Source of the DNA: Lepidostoma basale
Lineage: Eukaryota; Arthropoda; Insecta; Trichoptera; Lepidostomatidae
Reading direction: 5' to 3'
Length of the DNA: 64,000 bases
Assembly (NCBI GenBank): GCA_022606425.2
Contig: JAHDVF020000500.1
Coordinates: forward strand, 62,001-126,000
The position numbers and the translations under genes are program-made. Numbering within the stretch: position 1 is the stretch's first letter; the number at the start of each line of letters is the position of its first letter. The notes below the pieces were generated by a model. It saw nothing but the letters and a program-made list of their open reading frames with translations. It searched no databases and was not told the origin of the DNA. Shown piece by piece: positions 31,378 through 40,680 of this stretch.

Positions 31378-31932
31378 CACTTTGTGTTGTGGATTCATAT
31401 TTGAATAAATATAACTGCACTTAGTATTCTTCTTCTTCGATGGCCCTACAGCCCATATCGAGCCTTAGCCTCCAGTATTCTTCGCCTCCAACTCCTCCTG
31501 TCCTCCGCTTCGACCCTCCAATCTGACACTCTTAACAATCTTGTTCCATCTCTCCGAACTTCATCCTCCCATCGCAGCCTTGGTCGTCCAATTGGTCTTC
31601 TACCACCTGGGTGCCACTCCAGCAATCTTTTGGGGTTCGCGATGACGGCATCCTCTGCACGTGACCGGCCCATCTCAGTCTATTCAGTCTGACCTGTGTG
31701 GAGAGACTGGGAGCTTTGTAAATATGGTACAGTACTGCACTTAGTATTACAACAATTTATTTCACTTATCACAGACATGTTTCGGTCATAACATAAACTT
31801 TTTTAATGTACAAAATTTTAACATTGAAAAAGGTTATGTCGAATTATATATAGGTATTATGTCGATTCAAAACATGTCTGTGATAAGTGAAATAAAGTGT
31901 TGTTATACTAAGTGCATGTATATTTATTCAAA
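31378..31932. mobile_element. Family F4 foldback split by a LINE
   Basis: The left edge CACTTTGTGTTGTGGATTCA, then TATTTGAATAAATATA, and the right edge ATATTTATTCAAATATGAAT are inverted. Inside, CTTATCACAGACATGTTTCG (31766-31785) and ACATGTCTGTGATAAG (31880-31895) are the two inverted hammerhead-like ends, each followed outward by AATAAAG or AATAAAT. The LINE at 31429-31733 was inserted later. Both cores are decayed. Confidence 0.65.
31429..31733 (-). pseudogene. LINE fragment with 15-bp TSD
   Basis: The TSD ACTGCACTTAGTATT is perfect at 31414-31428 and 31734-31748. The minus-strand frame (31673-31446) reads MGRSRAEDAVIANPKRLLEW, HPGGRRPIGRPRLRWEDEVR and VEAEDRRSWRRRILEAKARY. This GRPRxRWxDxV, EDRxxW, EAKxxxGL ending is a well-known insect RTE-like tail. 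The GAAGAAGAA tail is at 31429-31438. The 75-codon frame is uninterrupted. Confidence 0.85.
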
Positions 31933-32320
31933 TATGAATGTTCTTTATTATTAATCATTATTTTAACATTATCATTATTATTAAATAAATAATTTTTTCA
32001 ACACATTTACCTGATAGCATTATGTGTTATTGTTGCATTTGTAAGTTTACAAATATGTGAAACAAACGGGAAACAACCTGATTAAAAGGGCCCAAACAGT
32101 ATCCCAAGAACCAGCAAAGATGCTTATAGACTTTGCTGCGATCCAATCCCTAGGATTGGAACTTTGAAATAAATGTAATAAGTTCAACCAACTACAAAAT
32201 CTTAAAATAACGGTATTGAAATAAATTATTGTCACATTGAGAATGATGTGATATATGGGTAACTTACATATTATTAAAAATTTCTGAGGTATCTCTACAT
32301 GAGGGAGTATGGTAGTTATC
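31933..32320. other. Non-coding DNA
   Basis: No repeat is recognised. A minus-strand frame (32047-32340) has no domain that I recognise. Confidence 0.4.
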
Positions 32321-32324
32321 CGTG

Positions 32325-32800
32325 GCTCTATCCAAGGCATTTCTTTTAGGAATGCTTAGAACCAATTATTTACAGCTTCGAAGAGATGGGCATCTCATTA
32401 CCCATTTCTTTAAAGTAATCAGGGGATATTTCGAGAACTCGGCCGTGCTAGAGGGTGTTGGTCTTTTTGTCCCTGATAAATATCTCCGACAGCGAGAGCA
32501 CAGATTGTTTTACCTACCGGCCACCAGAACCAATCTGCCTCTGGTGACACCGGTGGGAAGAGCAATTAGTCTGCTGAACGCGGTCTCCTCGGAGATCGAC
32601 GTCTTTCATATTAGTGAAGGTACGTTCAGGAGACAAATACTCTTGACTTTAGAAAGTATCTCGTTTTTCTAATGTCGAACCATCTCTAATGTGTTCCTGG
32701 TACTATGTTGTATTTTTTATAATATTTTACCTGTACTCAATAGATGCCGTAAACATTTTCCTGTTTGTAATGTCTTTTGAGTTAGTAAACTGATTTGATT
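32325..32800 (+). pseudogene. Jockey-like LINE C-terminal region
   Basis: The 116-codon frame reads RRDGHLITHFFKVIRGYFEN, then VGLFVPDKYLRQREHRLFYL, PATRTNLPLVTPVGRAISLL and NAVSSEIDVFHISEG. The RRDxHLxxHxFKxLRG ... RTN ... P-RA-x-x-LN pattern is the C-terminal part of Lepidoptera Jockey-type reverse transcriptases. The 3' untranslated part runs to CTGATTTGATTTGGTTTGAT at 32790-32810. A second copy is at 58855-59530. Confidence 0.75.
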
Positions 32801-32810
32801 TGGTTTGATT

Positions 32811-33244
32811 TGTTTGATTATTTGTGTGGATAAAAGAACATGGAAAATAATGTAATATATGAAAATAATAATCAGCAAAAATCATGAACTCGTATAATTA
32901 CTACAATTGGAGTTCATTAATTGATCGAAAATTAGCTAATGAAATAATTAGTAGTAAATTGTTTTTAATTTAATTCAAATAAAAATTAATAACACAAAGT
33001 GAATACAAAAACAAAACAACTCATAGATACATGTTTGTGAAAAGCTTGAAAAAGTATAACGTTTTTCAAAAGTCATTCAAATGTGAAGCCACAACCAAAA
33101 GTGATGGTGAAAAAAATTCAGAACATCTACGAGTACTTTCGTATTTTGAATAAGCTTTCAATCCTTGTGTATGTTAACACGTTGATTGCCACGGTACTTT
33201 TCAGGATTCCGGTGTAAAAAGCCATTTTGACTTAATCGTTTAAT
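32811..33244. other. AT-rich DNA with a decayed family F3 piece
   Basis: Bases 32990-33100 contain AATAACACAAAGTGAATAC and ATACATGTTTGTGAAAAG, words of family F3. Otherwise nothing is recognised. Confidence 0.35.
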
Positions 33245-33830
33245 GAAGGGTTGGTGCGGGTAACAAAGTGAATGGAGCTTTAAGAATAGTTATTGGAAAC
33301 AAGAATCTATCAATGAAAACGAAAACGGTCGTTCACAATGGAGTTCTGGTCCCATCCCTTATGTATGGAAGCGAAGCATGGAACTTGCAGAAGAAGGATG
33401 AAAGGAGAATAAATGGGGTAGAGATGAGGTCCCTAAGACGTATGTGTGATAGAAAAGATCAAATGCTGATATAAGAAAGGAATGTAGAGTGGAAGAAGGT
33501 ATTATGAACAAAATTATGAAAGGATCGCTGCGATGGTTCAGACATATAGAACGCATGGATGGAGAAAAAATGGTTAAGAAAGTATACGTTAATGATGTAA
33601 ATGGAGCACGGAGTCGAGGCAGACCGAGGAAAACATGGCATGACCAAATTAATCAAATTTTAAAAGTTGGTCATGTTAGAAGGCGGAGGAATCGACGTGC
33701 GTGTATGACTCGTTGTATGAATGTGGAGGAAGCTGGAGAGGTTTGTCAGGAAAGAGTAGTATGGCGGTCCATTCTCTCTGCCTACCCCTGCGGGGAAACG
33801 GCGTGATGGTTTGTTTGTTTGTTTGTCGTA
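33245..33830 (+). pseudogene. LINE A C-terminal region with GTTT tail
   Basis: Frame 1 (33268-33474) reads MNGALRIVIGNKNLSMKTKT, VLVPSLMYGSEAWNLQKKDE and RRMCDRKD. A deletion then shifts to frame 2 (33489-33806): GIMNKIMKGSLRWFRHIERM, MVKKVYVNDVNGARSRGRPR, KTWHDQINQILKVGHVRRRR and RACMTRCMNVEEAGEVCQER. The GH of the usual WFGHxER motif is RH here. The tail is (GTTT)3-4 at 33810-33826, unlike the GTTAG of most copies. It is one of the longest LINE A pieces here. Confidence 0.8.
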
Positions 33831-34613
33831 TTATATTATTCAAACTCGGTTAACGCGTGACTGGCGTCGCTTAAGGACATTTACTTTAATTCGACCGTTA
33901 GCTATGACTGCCACGGTGTGATATGTGTTAAAGCGACTAATTTAGGCATTGGATTGCGTAGTTAAAAAATTTTGTGTGCAATAAAATTAAACATTTTTCT
34001 TCACACCAAACATGTCGTTAGTTTTATTTTATTGAATGGGCTGACAGCTAATAAAATGTTCTCTATTATTTGTTTTCATCTCCATCTGAAGTGCCACGAA
34101 CGAGTAAATATATCCGATTCCTCTCTGATGTCCGCTAATGCTCCACCGGTCTTCTCCCCTTTGATCTGCCAGACGCCTCCGGAGGGCTCGGGCCGACCGA
34201 TTTATATATTATCGTTTTAGATAAACCAAAATTAGGCGGTACTTGCGGGGAGCGACATCTCAATAGTGTGGAAACGTAAAATATAAAAACGGGAAGGAAC
34301 CGAACAAAAGGCAACTATCCATGACAAGAATGATAAAGCATTTCGTGACGTTTATTTTATGAATTATAGAGTAAGGACCATTAATTTTGTAACTCGTAAA
34401 AATACATGTTTTGACGTTTTAGTTCACGGAAATAGCGTCATTTTTTCTTCATAAAGAATACACTTTAATTAACATTTCTTTTTTAATTAATATAAACGTC
34501 AATGGTTCTGATATATGTCATATTTTTCTAGTGGGGATTTTTGAAGCAGTTAAAAAAATTATCCTTGAAGCAATCAATATATTACAATTTAAAATTTCTT
34601 TCTACTAGATTAT
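33831..34613. other. Non-coding DNA
   Basis: No repeat is recognised. A somewhat GC-richer stretch at 34085-34205 (CCTCCGGAGGGCTCGGGCCG) might be single-copy regulatory or exonic DNA. Confidence 0.4.
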
Positions 34614-34622
34614 TCGTTACAT

Positions 34623-35009
34623 GATGGATGGATGTTAGACTTGGAAATGTACCGCGTACGTAATTGGAAAACTTAAGTGTTTATAAATAGGTGCTTTCGC
34701 TCAATATTCAAGATCTATTGGCCCCAAATAGTGACAAATGCCGTTCTCTGGACCATGGCAGGCGAAAAGCCAATCGGAGAACAAGTCGCTAGACGCAAAT
34801 GGCTGTGGATTGGTCACACCCTGAGACGGAACCCATCCTGCATCGCTTAGGGCGCACTAGACTGGTCCCCTATGGGGGGAAAGAGGAAGCGAGGCAGACC
34901 TAGAGCCACCTGGAAAAGAGCCCTGCAGGACGAGGTTAAAGCGGCAGGCCTCACTTGGGATGATGTTAGGCATCAGGCCACGGAGGTGACAGGACAAGAA
35001 GAAGAAGAA
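34623..35009 (+). pseudogene. RTE-like LINE fragment with 9-bp TSD
   Basis: The TSD TCGTTACAT is at 34614-34622 and 35010-35018. Codons give IGEQVARRKWLWIGHTLRRN, PSCIA followed by a stop, then GGKRKRGRPRATWKRALQDE and VKAAGLTWDDVRHQATE. The RRKWxWIGHTLRR, GKRKRGRPxxTW pattern is an RTE-like C-terminus. The end is GACAAGAAGAAGAAG. One stop (34848-34850) breaks an otherwise readable frame. Confidence 0.8.
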
Positions 35010-35019
35010 TCGTTACATA

Positions 35020-35165
35020 GCATTTCGACATGTTTCGCCTTGCTAGAGAAATATATTTAAATAATGGCCTTGTAAGACATGGCACTCACATAAAAAATAA
35101 TGATAAAAAGTAAAATACGAACGTTTTCACCAATATAAAATATCAAACATTGCATTTGTTCGTTA
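35020..35165. mobile_element. Family B foldback, decayed
   Basis: GACATGTTTCGCCTTGCTAG and AATGGCCTTGTAAGACATGG, then CGAACGTTTTCACCAAT, are the two cores and one outer arm. The pairing is imperfect. Confidence 0.5.
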
Positions 35166-35427
35166 TACGTTTGATTTTTATGATTTTAATAAAAGTTCAT
35201 TTTTTATTATTATATTATGATATCAAGAATTGACAAAATAAATGAACATCTTGAGTTGAAACAGTGTAAGTTTTATTCGTAGAGTATTTATTTTTTATGA
35301 CTTTAGTTATTAATATAAACTGATAAATATAACCTATTAATTCGTATATGGAAAAGACTTTTATAAAAAGGTGTACCTATACTTCATTTTATTTAAAAAA
35401 AAATAATAGATGGTAAAAAATGTTCAT

Positions 35428-35522
35428 GAAGAAGGAACTGGGTAGCCTCCAGAATTGAACCCATGCCCCCTGAATCAGGAAACAAACGTTCTGTCTCCTA
35501 GACCACCACCCGATTAATCACC
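35428..35522 (-). mobile_element. SINE2 copy
   Basis: On the minus strand AATCGGGTGGTGGTCTAGGA, GACAGAACGTTTGTTTCC and box B-like GGTTCAATTC (about 35451-35460) match the head at 10060-10140. The body continues GGCTACCCAGTTCCTTCTTC. Confidence 0.6.
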
Positions 35523-36555
35523 AAATTTGTTGTGTTTAAACTTATTATTTTTCTCAGTTAGGCATTTACATAAATAAGAAATAGCCACGTTTAACTCAAA
35601 GCTTATTTTGCGAAAAAAAAAAGCTTTCGTTTATCGGGTGGCGTATCTAATTTTACATGAGGTAATAAGAGAGATTTAATTTATAGTTTTGAATACGTCT
35701 GAGGCAATAACAATTGAGGCTAAATTTTACACAGTTTAACGATAGGTTACTTCGTTAGGTCTGCCAGAAATAGTTTCTGGGTTCGATACGGTGAGCGGCG
35801 GGCGTGATAAAGGGTCTTGACTTCACACATGCTCATTAAACGTTATACAGCCGAATCCTAAATCATTATTTCCTGAAAAACTACACCATACGTGAATAAT
35901 TTGTTTTTCTCCTATAATCGTTATCACTTCGTGTTGTGAATTCACATTTTAATAGGTTGTAAAAAACATTGAATTTTCACTACACTTTTCACAAACATGT
36001 TTTAGCCTATTCCATTTTACAATGCCCTCTATATTAAAGTTTCTTAATTTGGAGTGAGAGTTGTCGAAAAAATTTACGAATATTAGAATATTTTTTTAAA
36101 AGCCTCCCTATTTTTTTATTACTCGTATATACTTTTTTAATCATTATAAAGGTTTGTCCTTCCGCTGCACATGTCTGTAATCGATACATAATTTTTTTTC
36201 TTCAGATTAATAGAACATGCAGTACAACTGCAGCAGTTTTCGATGTCATGCAAAAGACGTCTGAAAAAATACCCTACAACGCCGCCATTTTGTTTTATAA
36301 AAAAATAAAAATAAATGTTTTTCTGTACTTCAGAGTTGTAAGAAAATTATGTCAAAATTTCAAAATGATGCGTTTATTTTATCACCATTAAAAAATTCAT
36401 AAAAATGACTCATTTTCAGGCGTCTGAAGGGTTTGCTCCCCTTAACCAGAAGTCCACGGCCAACTGGTGGTCCGTGAAGATTTTTGGAAGGTCTGCAATA
36501 TTTTTCTTTAAATATTGTTTTATCAGCTTACTATGTTTTTATTATTTAAAACCAT
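35523..36555. other. AT-rich DNA with a decayed family F3 end
   Basis: Bases 35920-36015 hold CACTTCGTGTTGTGAATTCA and CTTTTCACAAACATGTTTTA, a decayed family F3 end on the minus strand. No other repeat or gene is recognised. Confidence 0.4.
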
Positions 36556-36559
36556 AAAT

Positions 36560-36852
36560 AAAATGTTTGGATACATGGAAAGAATGAATGAAGATAGAAC
36601 GGTGAAGAAACTATATGTAAACGTGAACGGAACAAGAAATAGAGGAAGGCCGTGAAACGTGGCACGATCAAATCAATCAAGTATTAAATGTCGGTCACGT
36701 ATAGAGTCGGAGAAATCGTCTTGCGTGCATGACACAATGCATGAATGTAGAGAAAGCGAAAGAAGTGTGTCAGGACAGAACAATGTGGCGATCCATTATT
36801 TCCACCTATCTCTGAGCGGAGACGGCGTGATGGTTAGTTAGTTAGTTATTAT
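36560..36852 (+). pseudogene. LINE A C-terminal region
   Basis: It encodes FGYMERMNEDRTVKKLYVNV, then NGTRNRGRP and, after a deletion, ARSNQSSIKCRSRIE in a shifted frame. The 3' untranslated part ends GGTTAGTTAGTTAGTTATTA (36832-36851). The PRKTWH codons are reduced to PxNVAR by the deletion. Confidence 0.7.
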
Positions 36853-37210
36853 TATATATTTCGAATTTGTTTTTTTATAAATACTTATTATTTTACTCCA
36901 ATGTTGGCGGTCTGCAAAACATTTTAATTTTTTGAAAGTCCACGGATATATAAAATATAAAGATTAAGAAACTGTGTTCTATATTGTAAGTTCTGCGAAC
37001 CTCTTCGTTAGGTATACTATCTCTTAGGGTTCTAACCACGATAAGTAGTTATGTCTTCATATCTACTTATGTTCTTACGAGATGTTTTGTTATTATAATG
37101 TCTGACTCTTGCTACAATTCCATAAGTCATTATGGGGTGAGAATGAAATCGAATAATTCAATGTGTAAACTAAGACATATTCAAGTTTCCTTTTTTTAAT
37201 TCAGTGCGTA
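36853..37210. other. Non-coding DNA
   Basis: No gene or repeat is recognised. Confidence 0.45.
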
Positions 37211-37214
37211 AAAT

Positions 37215-37410
37215 AATCACTTACTTATCGTTTTGTGTTGTGAATTCATACTTGAATAACGTTGTTTGTACACATTTTATTTATACGCTTTTCACAAACA
37301 TGTTTCAGGCCGCAAACATTCTACGCCACTGTAAAAAAGTATTTAAAAATGCACTTAAAAATGGCGTCTCCGATCCGACACATGTTTGTGAAAAGTGCAA
37401 AAAAGCGTAG
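37215..37410. mobile_element. Family F3 foldback, decayed
   Basis: CGTTTTGTGTTGTGAATTCA, then ACGCTTTTCACAAACATGTT (37287-37306) and the inverted CACATGTTTGTGAAAAGTGC (37380-37399) form two facing ends. The open frames here (for example 37204-37410) are chance readings through it. Confidence 0.5.
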
Positions 37411-37850
37411 TGAAATTACTTCATTATCAGAAGTTATTAAAACATGTTTTCATTTCAGAAAATGTCTGCAAGCTGCTGAACTGAATTGTTCGTAATACCT
37501 GGTGAACAATAGTTAGCGAAACAGCTGTCTCGACAATGACATAGAAATTAAATAAATAAATTCTGATTTTATAAGAGTACCTACCTATTCCAAATCAAAC
37601 AGTATTGATTGTTGAAGTATCATAGTGTTTCCACCAAAATAATGGATCAACTAATCAATACCAGAACAACCGAAAAGACGAAAATGTACACAGATTATAC
37701 CCGTACACTTTCCTTTCAAAATTCAATTTTGTTTAGAAACAATTTTTTTTAAGTACGCATTACGTAAATCAACTGGATTTTCATTAAGAACATATTAGTA
37801 AATGTTTTTATCTTACAATATATTACAGGACCTAAAAAACAGTAATTATT
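37411..37850. other. AT-rich non-coding DNA
   Basis: No gene or repeat is recognised. Confidence 0.5.
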
Positions 37851-38080
37851 TAACTAACCATCACGCTGTCTCACCGAAGGGTTAGACAGAAAGAATGGAC
37901 TGCCACACTTCTCTTTCCTGGCATTTCTCTCGCTTCCTTAATATTCATACATCGCGGCATGCACGCATGTAGATTTCTCCGACTCCTCACGTGGCCCACA
38001 TTCAATATTTGATATATCAAATCGTGACACGTTTTCCTTAGTCTTCCTCTATTTCTATTTCCATTTACATCAATAACTTT

Positions 38081-38253
38081 TTTTAAATGAAATAATAATA
38101 TACCTTTACTCCCTCACCCTGACGAAGCTCCGGCGGGAGCGAAACCGGTTGGTGTTACCAAATAAAGCTGTTTTTATACAAATTACTAAAAGTGTATTTT
38201 TTATTTTATTTTATAATGTCACACCACAAATTAAGTGCTTCATACGAAACTTT
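38081..38253 (+). mobile_element. Short ribozyme-bearing insertion in LINE A
   Basis: The unit is about 167 bp, flanked by AACTTT at 38075-38080 and 38248-38253, a possible 6-bp TSD. It carries the hammerhead-like motif at 38115-38154, an AATAAAG at 38161-38167 and a T-rich 3' part. It has no open frame. It may be a 3' end of a Penelope-like element or a non-autonomous relative. Confidence 0.65.
38115..38154 (+). ncRNA. Hammerhead ribozyme motif, best formed
   Basis: Stem I pairs CACC (38115-38118) with GGTG (38151-38154). The core CTGACGA (38119-38125) fits CUGANGA exactly. One extra A (38126) precedes stem II, GCTCC (38127-38131) with GGAGC (38136-38140), a perfect 5-bp helix with a 4-base loop. 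GAAA (38141-38144) follows, then CCGG and TT, so the predicted cleavage would come after 38150. Stem III is minimal (A-U and C-G). Whether it cleaves with the extra A is unknown. Confidence 0.7.
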
Positions 38254-38309
38254 ATATATTTTTTTACCATTCTTTCTTCATTCATTATTTCCATGTGTCC
38301 AATTTACAT

Positions 38310-39045
38310 AATTAAAAAGTAATTATACACCTACGAATTTTCTATTTTCGGAAATATTTAACGTTTCATCTTTGCATCCGGCCGTGATACCATCAACGAG
38401 AAGAAAGACATTTATTTTTAACCGTGTCACTTCTGATATTGACGTTTTCCGTTCCATTGAGGCGGGAAAATTCAAAATAGAGCGTAAAAGTTATCCACGC
38501 TTGCTTCGCATTTCGTAATATGTCTGCAGTTAGTTTACGTAAAGAAATATAATATCATAGTTTTAACATATTTAATGAACAGTTTTGATTATATACGCGA
38601 GGAAACACTCCAGAAATTGTGCATATTGAATAAACAATGTGAAATTAAATCAACGAACAACGAAGCACTGTTGATAAATTTAGATGATCTGAATTCACAT
38701 TTTAACAAGTTTGCCGAAAATAAAAGATAGTTCAAACAAACGCCGCTTGGATGTCTTGTTTATGCGAGTATAAAATCTGACAACGTCCAGAAACAATATA
38801 AAGGTTTTTTTGTACCAAAGTGTAATAACAGGGTAATGAGTCTTCTAAAAATAGTTTGATCTCGTTTTTTAGTATAAGAGCAGCCCGATCTGGGTTGCAC
38901 ATTGTGAGGGGCGCTCATCTGGGTCATGACGGATCACTTAACCCCATCAGATACTGTTTAAAGTGAGTGCAGGAACGAACATGAATAACTATGCACCGCA
39001 TGCAATCGGATTTATAGCAAAGAAAAATTATATTAGTGTTTTATA
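38310..39045. other. AT-rich non-coding DNA
   Basis: No gene or repeat is recognised. Confidence 0.45.
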
Positions 39046-39049
39046 TATA

Positions 39050-39236
39050 TACGACGACCTTAGTGGCCGAGTGACAAGAGCTATGACTGACATACTAATG
39101 GTCTCGGGTTTGATTTCCGGCGATGGCAGTGTGATTGCCACAGTCAGATGGCAGTAAAATTGCGATAGATTAGCTATCTACCGCATGTCATGAGAATCAA
39201 TATAATAGCTAAAAAAAACAAATTGTATACAGTTGT
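39050..39236 (+). mobile_element. SINE1 copy
   Basis: GACGACCTTAGTGGCCGAGT is the head with box A. The box B region reads GGTTTGATTTCC, mutated from GGTTCGATTCC. It has lost the GTCTTTGGTCTGGTGTAGAA middle and ends AAACAAATTGTATACAGTTG. A second SINE1 follows directly. Confidence 0.75.
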
Positions 39237-39239
39237 CGG

Positions 39240-39460
39240 GTTCACAACCTTTGTGGCAGAGTAGCAAGAAGTATGACTGGCATACCGAAGGTCTCGGGTT
39301 CGATTCCCGGCGATCTTTGGTCTGGTTTAGAATTCACGTGACAATAAAATGGCGATAGATTAACTACCTATGTTATGTCATGAAAATCAATATAATAGAT
39401 TAAAAAATAAATTGTATAGAGTAATTGAGTTCTAACGACCTATTGTTTAAAAAATATGCA
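39240..39460 (+). mobile_element. SINE1 copy, tandem with the previous one
   Basis: The head TTCACAACCTTTGTGGCAGA is decayed, but box B GGTTCGATTCC (39298-39308) is intact. The body TTTGGTCTGGTTTAGAATTC and the end AAATAAATTGTATAGAGTAA then GTTCTAACGACCTATTGT complete it. Confidence 0.75.
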
Positions 39461-39514
39461 AAATATATTAATATGTATTTATTAGTTACACTAGCTGTAC
39501 CCAGCCACGCGTTG

Positions 39515-39690
39515 GTGTGGTTCTTCTTTCTAGCCTTCCCTCCACCGCTGGATGAAGGCCTCTTCCATCTGTCTCCATTTTTCTCTATCCTGTGCCGCTT
39601 CAATCCATTTTTTCGCGGCGACCACAACAATATCGTCGGCCCATCTCTTCTGTGGCCGACCGACACCCCTTTTGTTTTCCGGAAAACAAA
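39515..39690 (-). pseudogene. LINE R C-terminal fragment
   Basis: The minus strand reads FPENKRGVGRPQKRWADDIV, VVAAKKWIEAAQDREKWRQM and EEAFIQRWREG, then GAAAGAAGAA. GRPQKRWADDI, AQDRxxW and EEAFIQRW are LINE R hallmarks. It ends upstream at a 30-bp palindrome (39666-39695) where SINE3 begins. Confidence 0.75.
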
Positions 39691-39691
39691 A

Positions 39692-40095
39692 GGGGTATAG
39701 CTCAATCTGGTTAAATGGAAAATGTTCCCAAATGGTGGTTCGAACCCAACCGAGACCACCGACCCACACCTTGTCACCGTGCCTCGTTCTCTACTGGACC
39801 TCGGCCCCTGTCCAAGGCCACCCCCGATCCCCCCACACTCCTCCCTACCCGGGAAGTCAGATCCAAATGTCGGACCCAACCCACCACATCCTCCAAGAAA
39901 CCCTCCTCTCACCACCAAACAATATTCAAGAAAGAAGTTTTCGACTTGCGGAGAAAGCTTCCGGGATGGAACTCCCGAGAAGACGATATAAGTAAAAACA
40001 CGCGCGTATTCGAATGCAACGTGGTGTCGAAATTGCAATGCAATCGGTGGATAACTTTCTTTTATATATTTTATTTATATATACTTTGTATACAA
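39692..40095 (+). mobile_element. SINE3 copy with tRNA-like head
   Basis: GGGGTATAGCTCAATCTGG (39692-39710) looks like box A and GGTTCGAACCC (39737-39747) is a perfect tRNA-type box B. The body includes CCACATCCTCCAAGAAACCC and GGAACTCCCGAGAAGACGAT, matched by 53440-53600. A long minus-strand frame over it is a shadow. Confidence 0.5.
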
Positions 40096-40184
40096 CGTTT
40101 AAACGTTCCAAAACAAATCTTTATAACATCTGTCAAAACTGACCATATTTGTAAACAATTTTAAAATATGTTAAGTATTTATAT

Positions 40185-40230
40185 AATGTCACTGAGGAAG
40201 GGCTGGGTAGTCCGAAACATTGTTGATATT
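40185..40230 (+). ncRNA. Hammerhead-like motif, family F7
   Basis: Core CTGAGGA (40192-40198), extra A, stem II GGGCT with AGTCC, then GAAAC. Flanks AATGTCA (40185-40191) and TGATATT (40224-40230) can form a 7-bp stem I. In that register the base before the predicted cleavage nucleotide is G instead of U, so the copy seems one base short and may be inactive. Confidence 0.5.
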
Positions 40231-40429
40231 TAATTTTAGTTTGTTTAAAAAGTGAGAGTTGTATACAAAGTACATAAAAAAAGAAAAATATAAAACATCT
40301 AAAACACAAAGTATGACGAACATAGAAGAATCTTTCTTTTACTTTGGATTTTGTACGTGATCATTTACATTTTTATTTATGAGGATAAGAAGGTATACAT
40401 ATTTTTTTTATCTAATGTTTTTTGTAATA

Positions 40430-40650
40430 TAGGGAAGTGCTTAACTTAAAAAATTGTGCCAGGTATGCGAGGGTTAAATTAGATGAGCGCAAAAGTGCAT
40501 CGCGGCGACGTCGTCCGGGCGACCGAGGGCGCCGCGACGCCCGGCCAGCGAGAGCGGCGCGGACAGGTGTCGATCGCTCCCACCGCCACCAGCTTAGCTG
40601 CAGCCGACCGCCACGGCAGAGGAATGCCTGACCTGATTACGCGGTACATC
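40430..40650 (+). other. GC-rich island, possible exon or regulatory DNA
   Basis: After TTTTTTGTAATATAG (acceptor-like, ending at 40432) comes a GC-rich stretch (40490-40635) with GGCGACGTCGTCCGGGCGAC and many CG pairs. A 64-codon frame crosses it but is only Arg-rich low-complexity residues. A donor-like CAGGTATG lies at 40461-40468. Too weak to call a gene. Confidence 0.25.
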
Positions 40651-40680
40651 CACTAAGTGATATTATAAATGTTAGTTAAT

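Larger units (their letters stand above)
37853..38305 (-). mobile_element. LINE A 3' region split by a ribozyme-bearing insertion
   Basis: LINE A reads on the minus strand from a GTTAG-type end at 37853 to CATCAATAAC at 38077. It resumes at about 38251 with TATATATTTTTTTACCATTC and runs to about 38305. Intact LINE A copies at 20240 and 49075 show no DNA between these parts, so 38081-38247 is an insertion. Confidence 0.8.

Noticed and set aside
39692..39765. Possible tRNA gene at the SINE3 head
   Set aside because: Box A and box B are tRNA-like, but no acceptor stem closes after box B, and the downstream body recurs.
39400..40038. 212-codon minus-strand frame
   Set aside because: It runs across SINE3 and LINE R sequences; the Gly- and Pro-rich part is a shadow of the SINE3 body, which also recurs at 53.4 kb.
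40437..40631. 64-codon Arg-rich frame
   Set aside because: GC-rich sequence gives such frames by chance; no domain is visible. It is kept only as a GC island.
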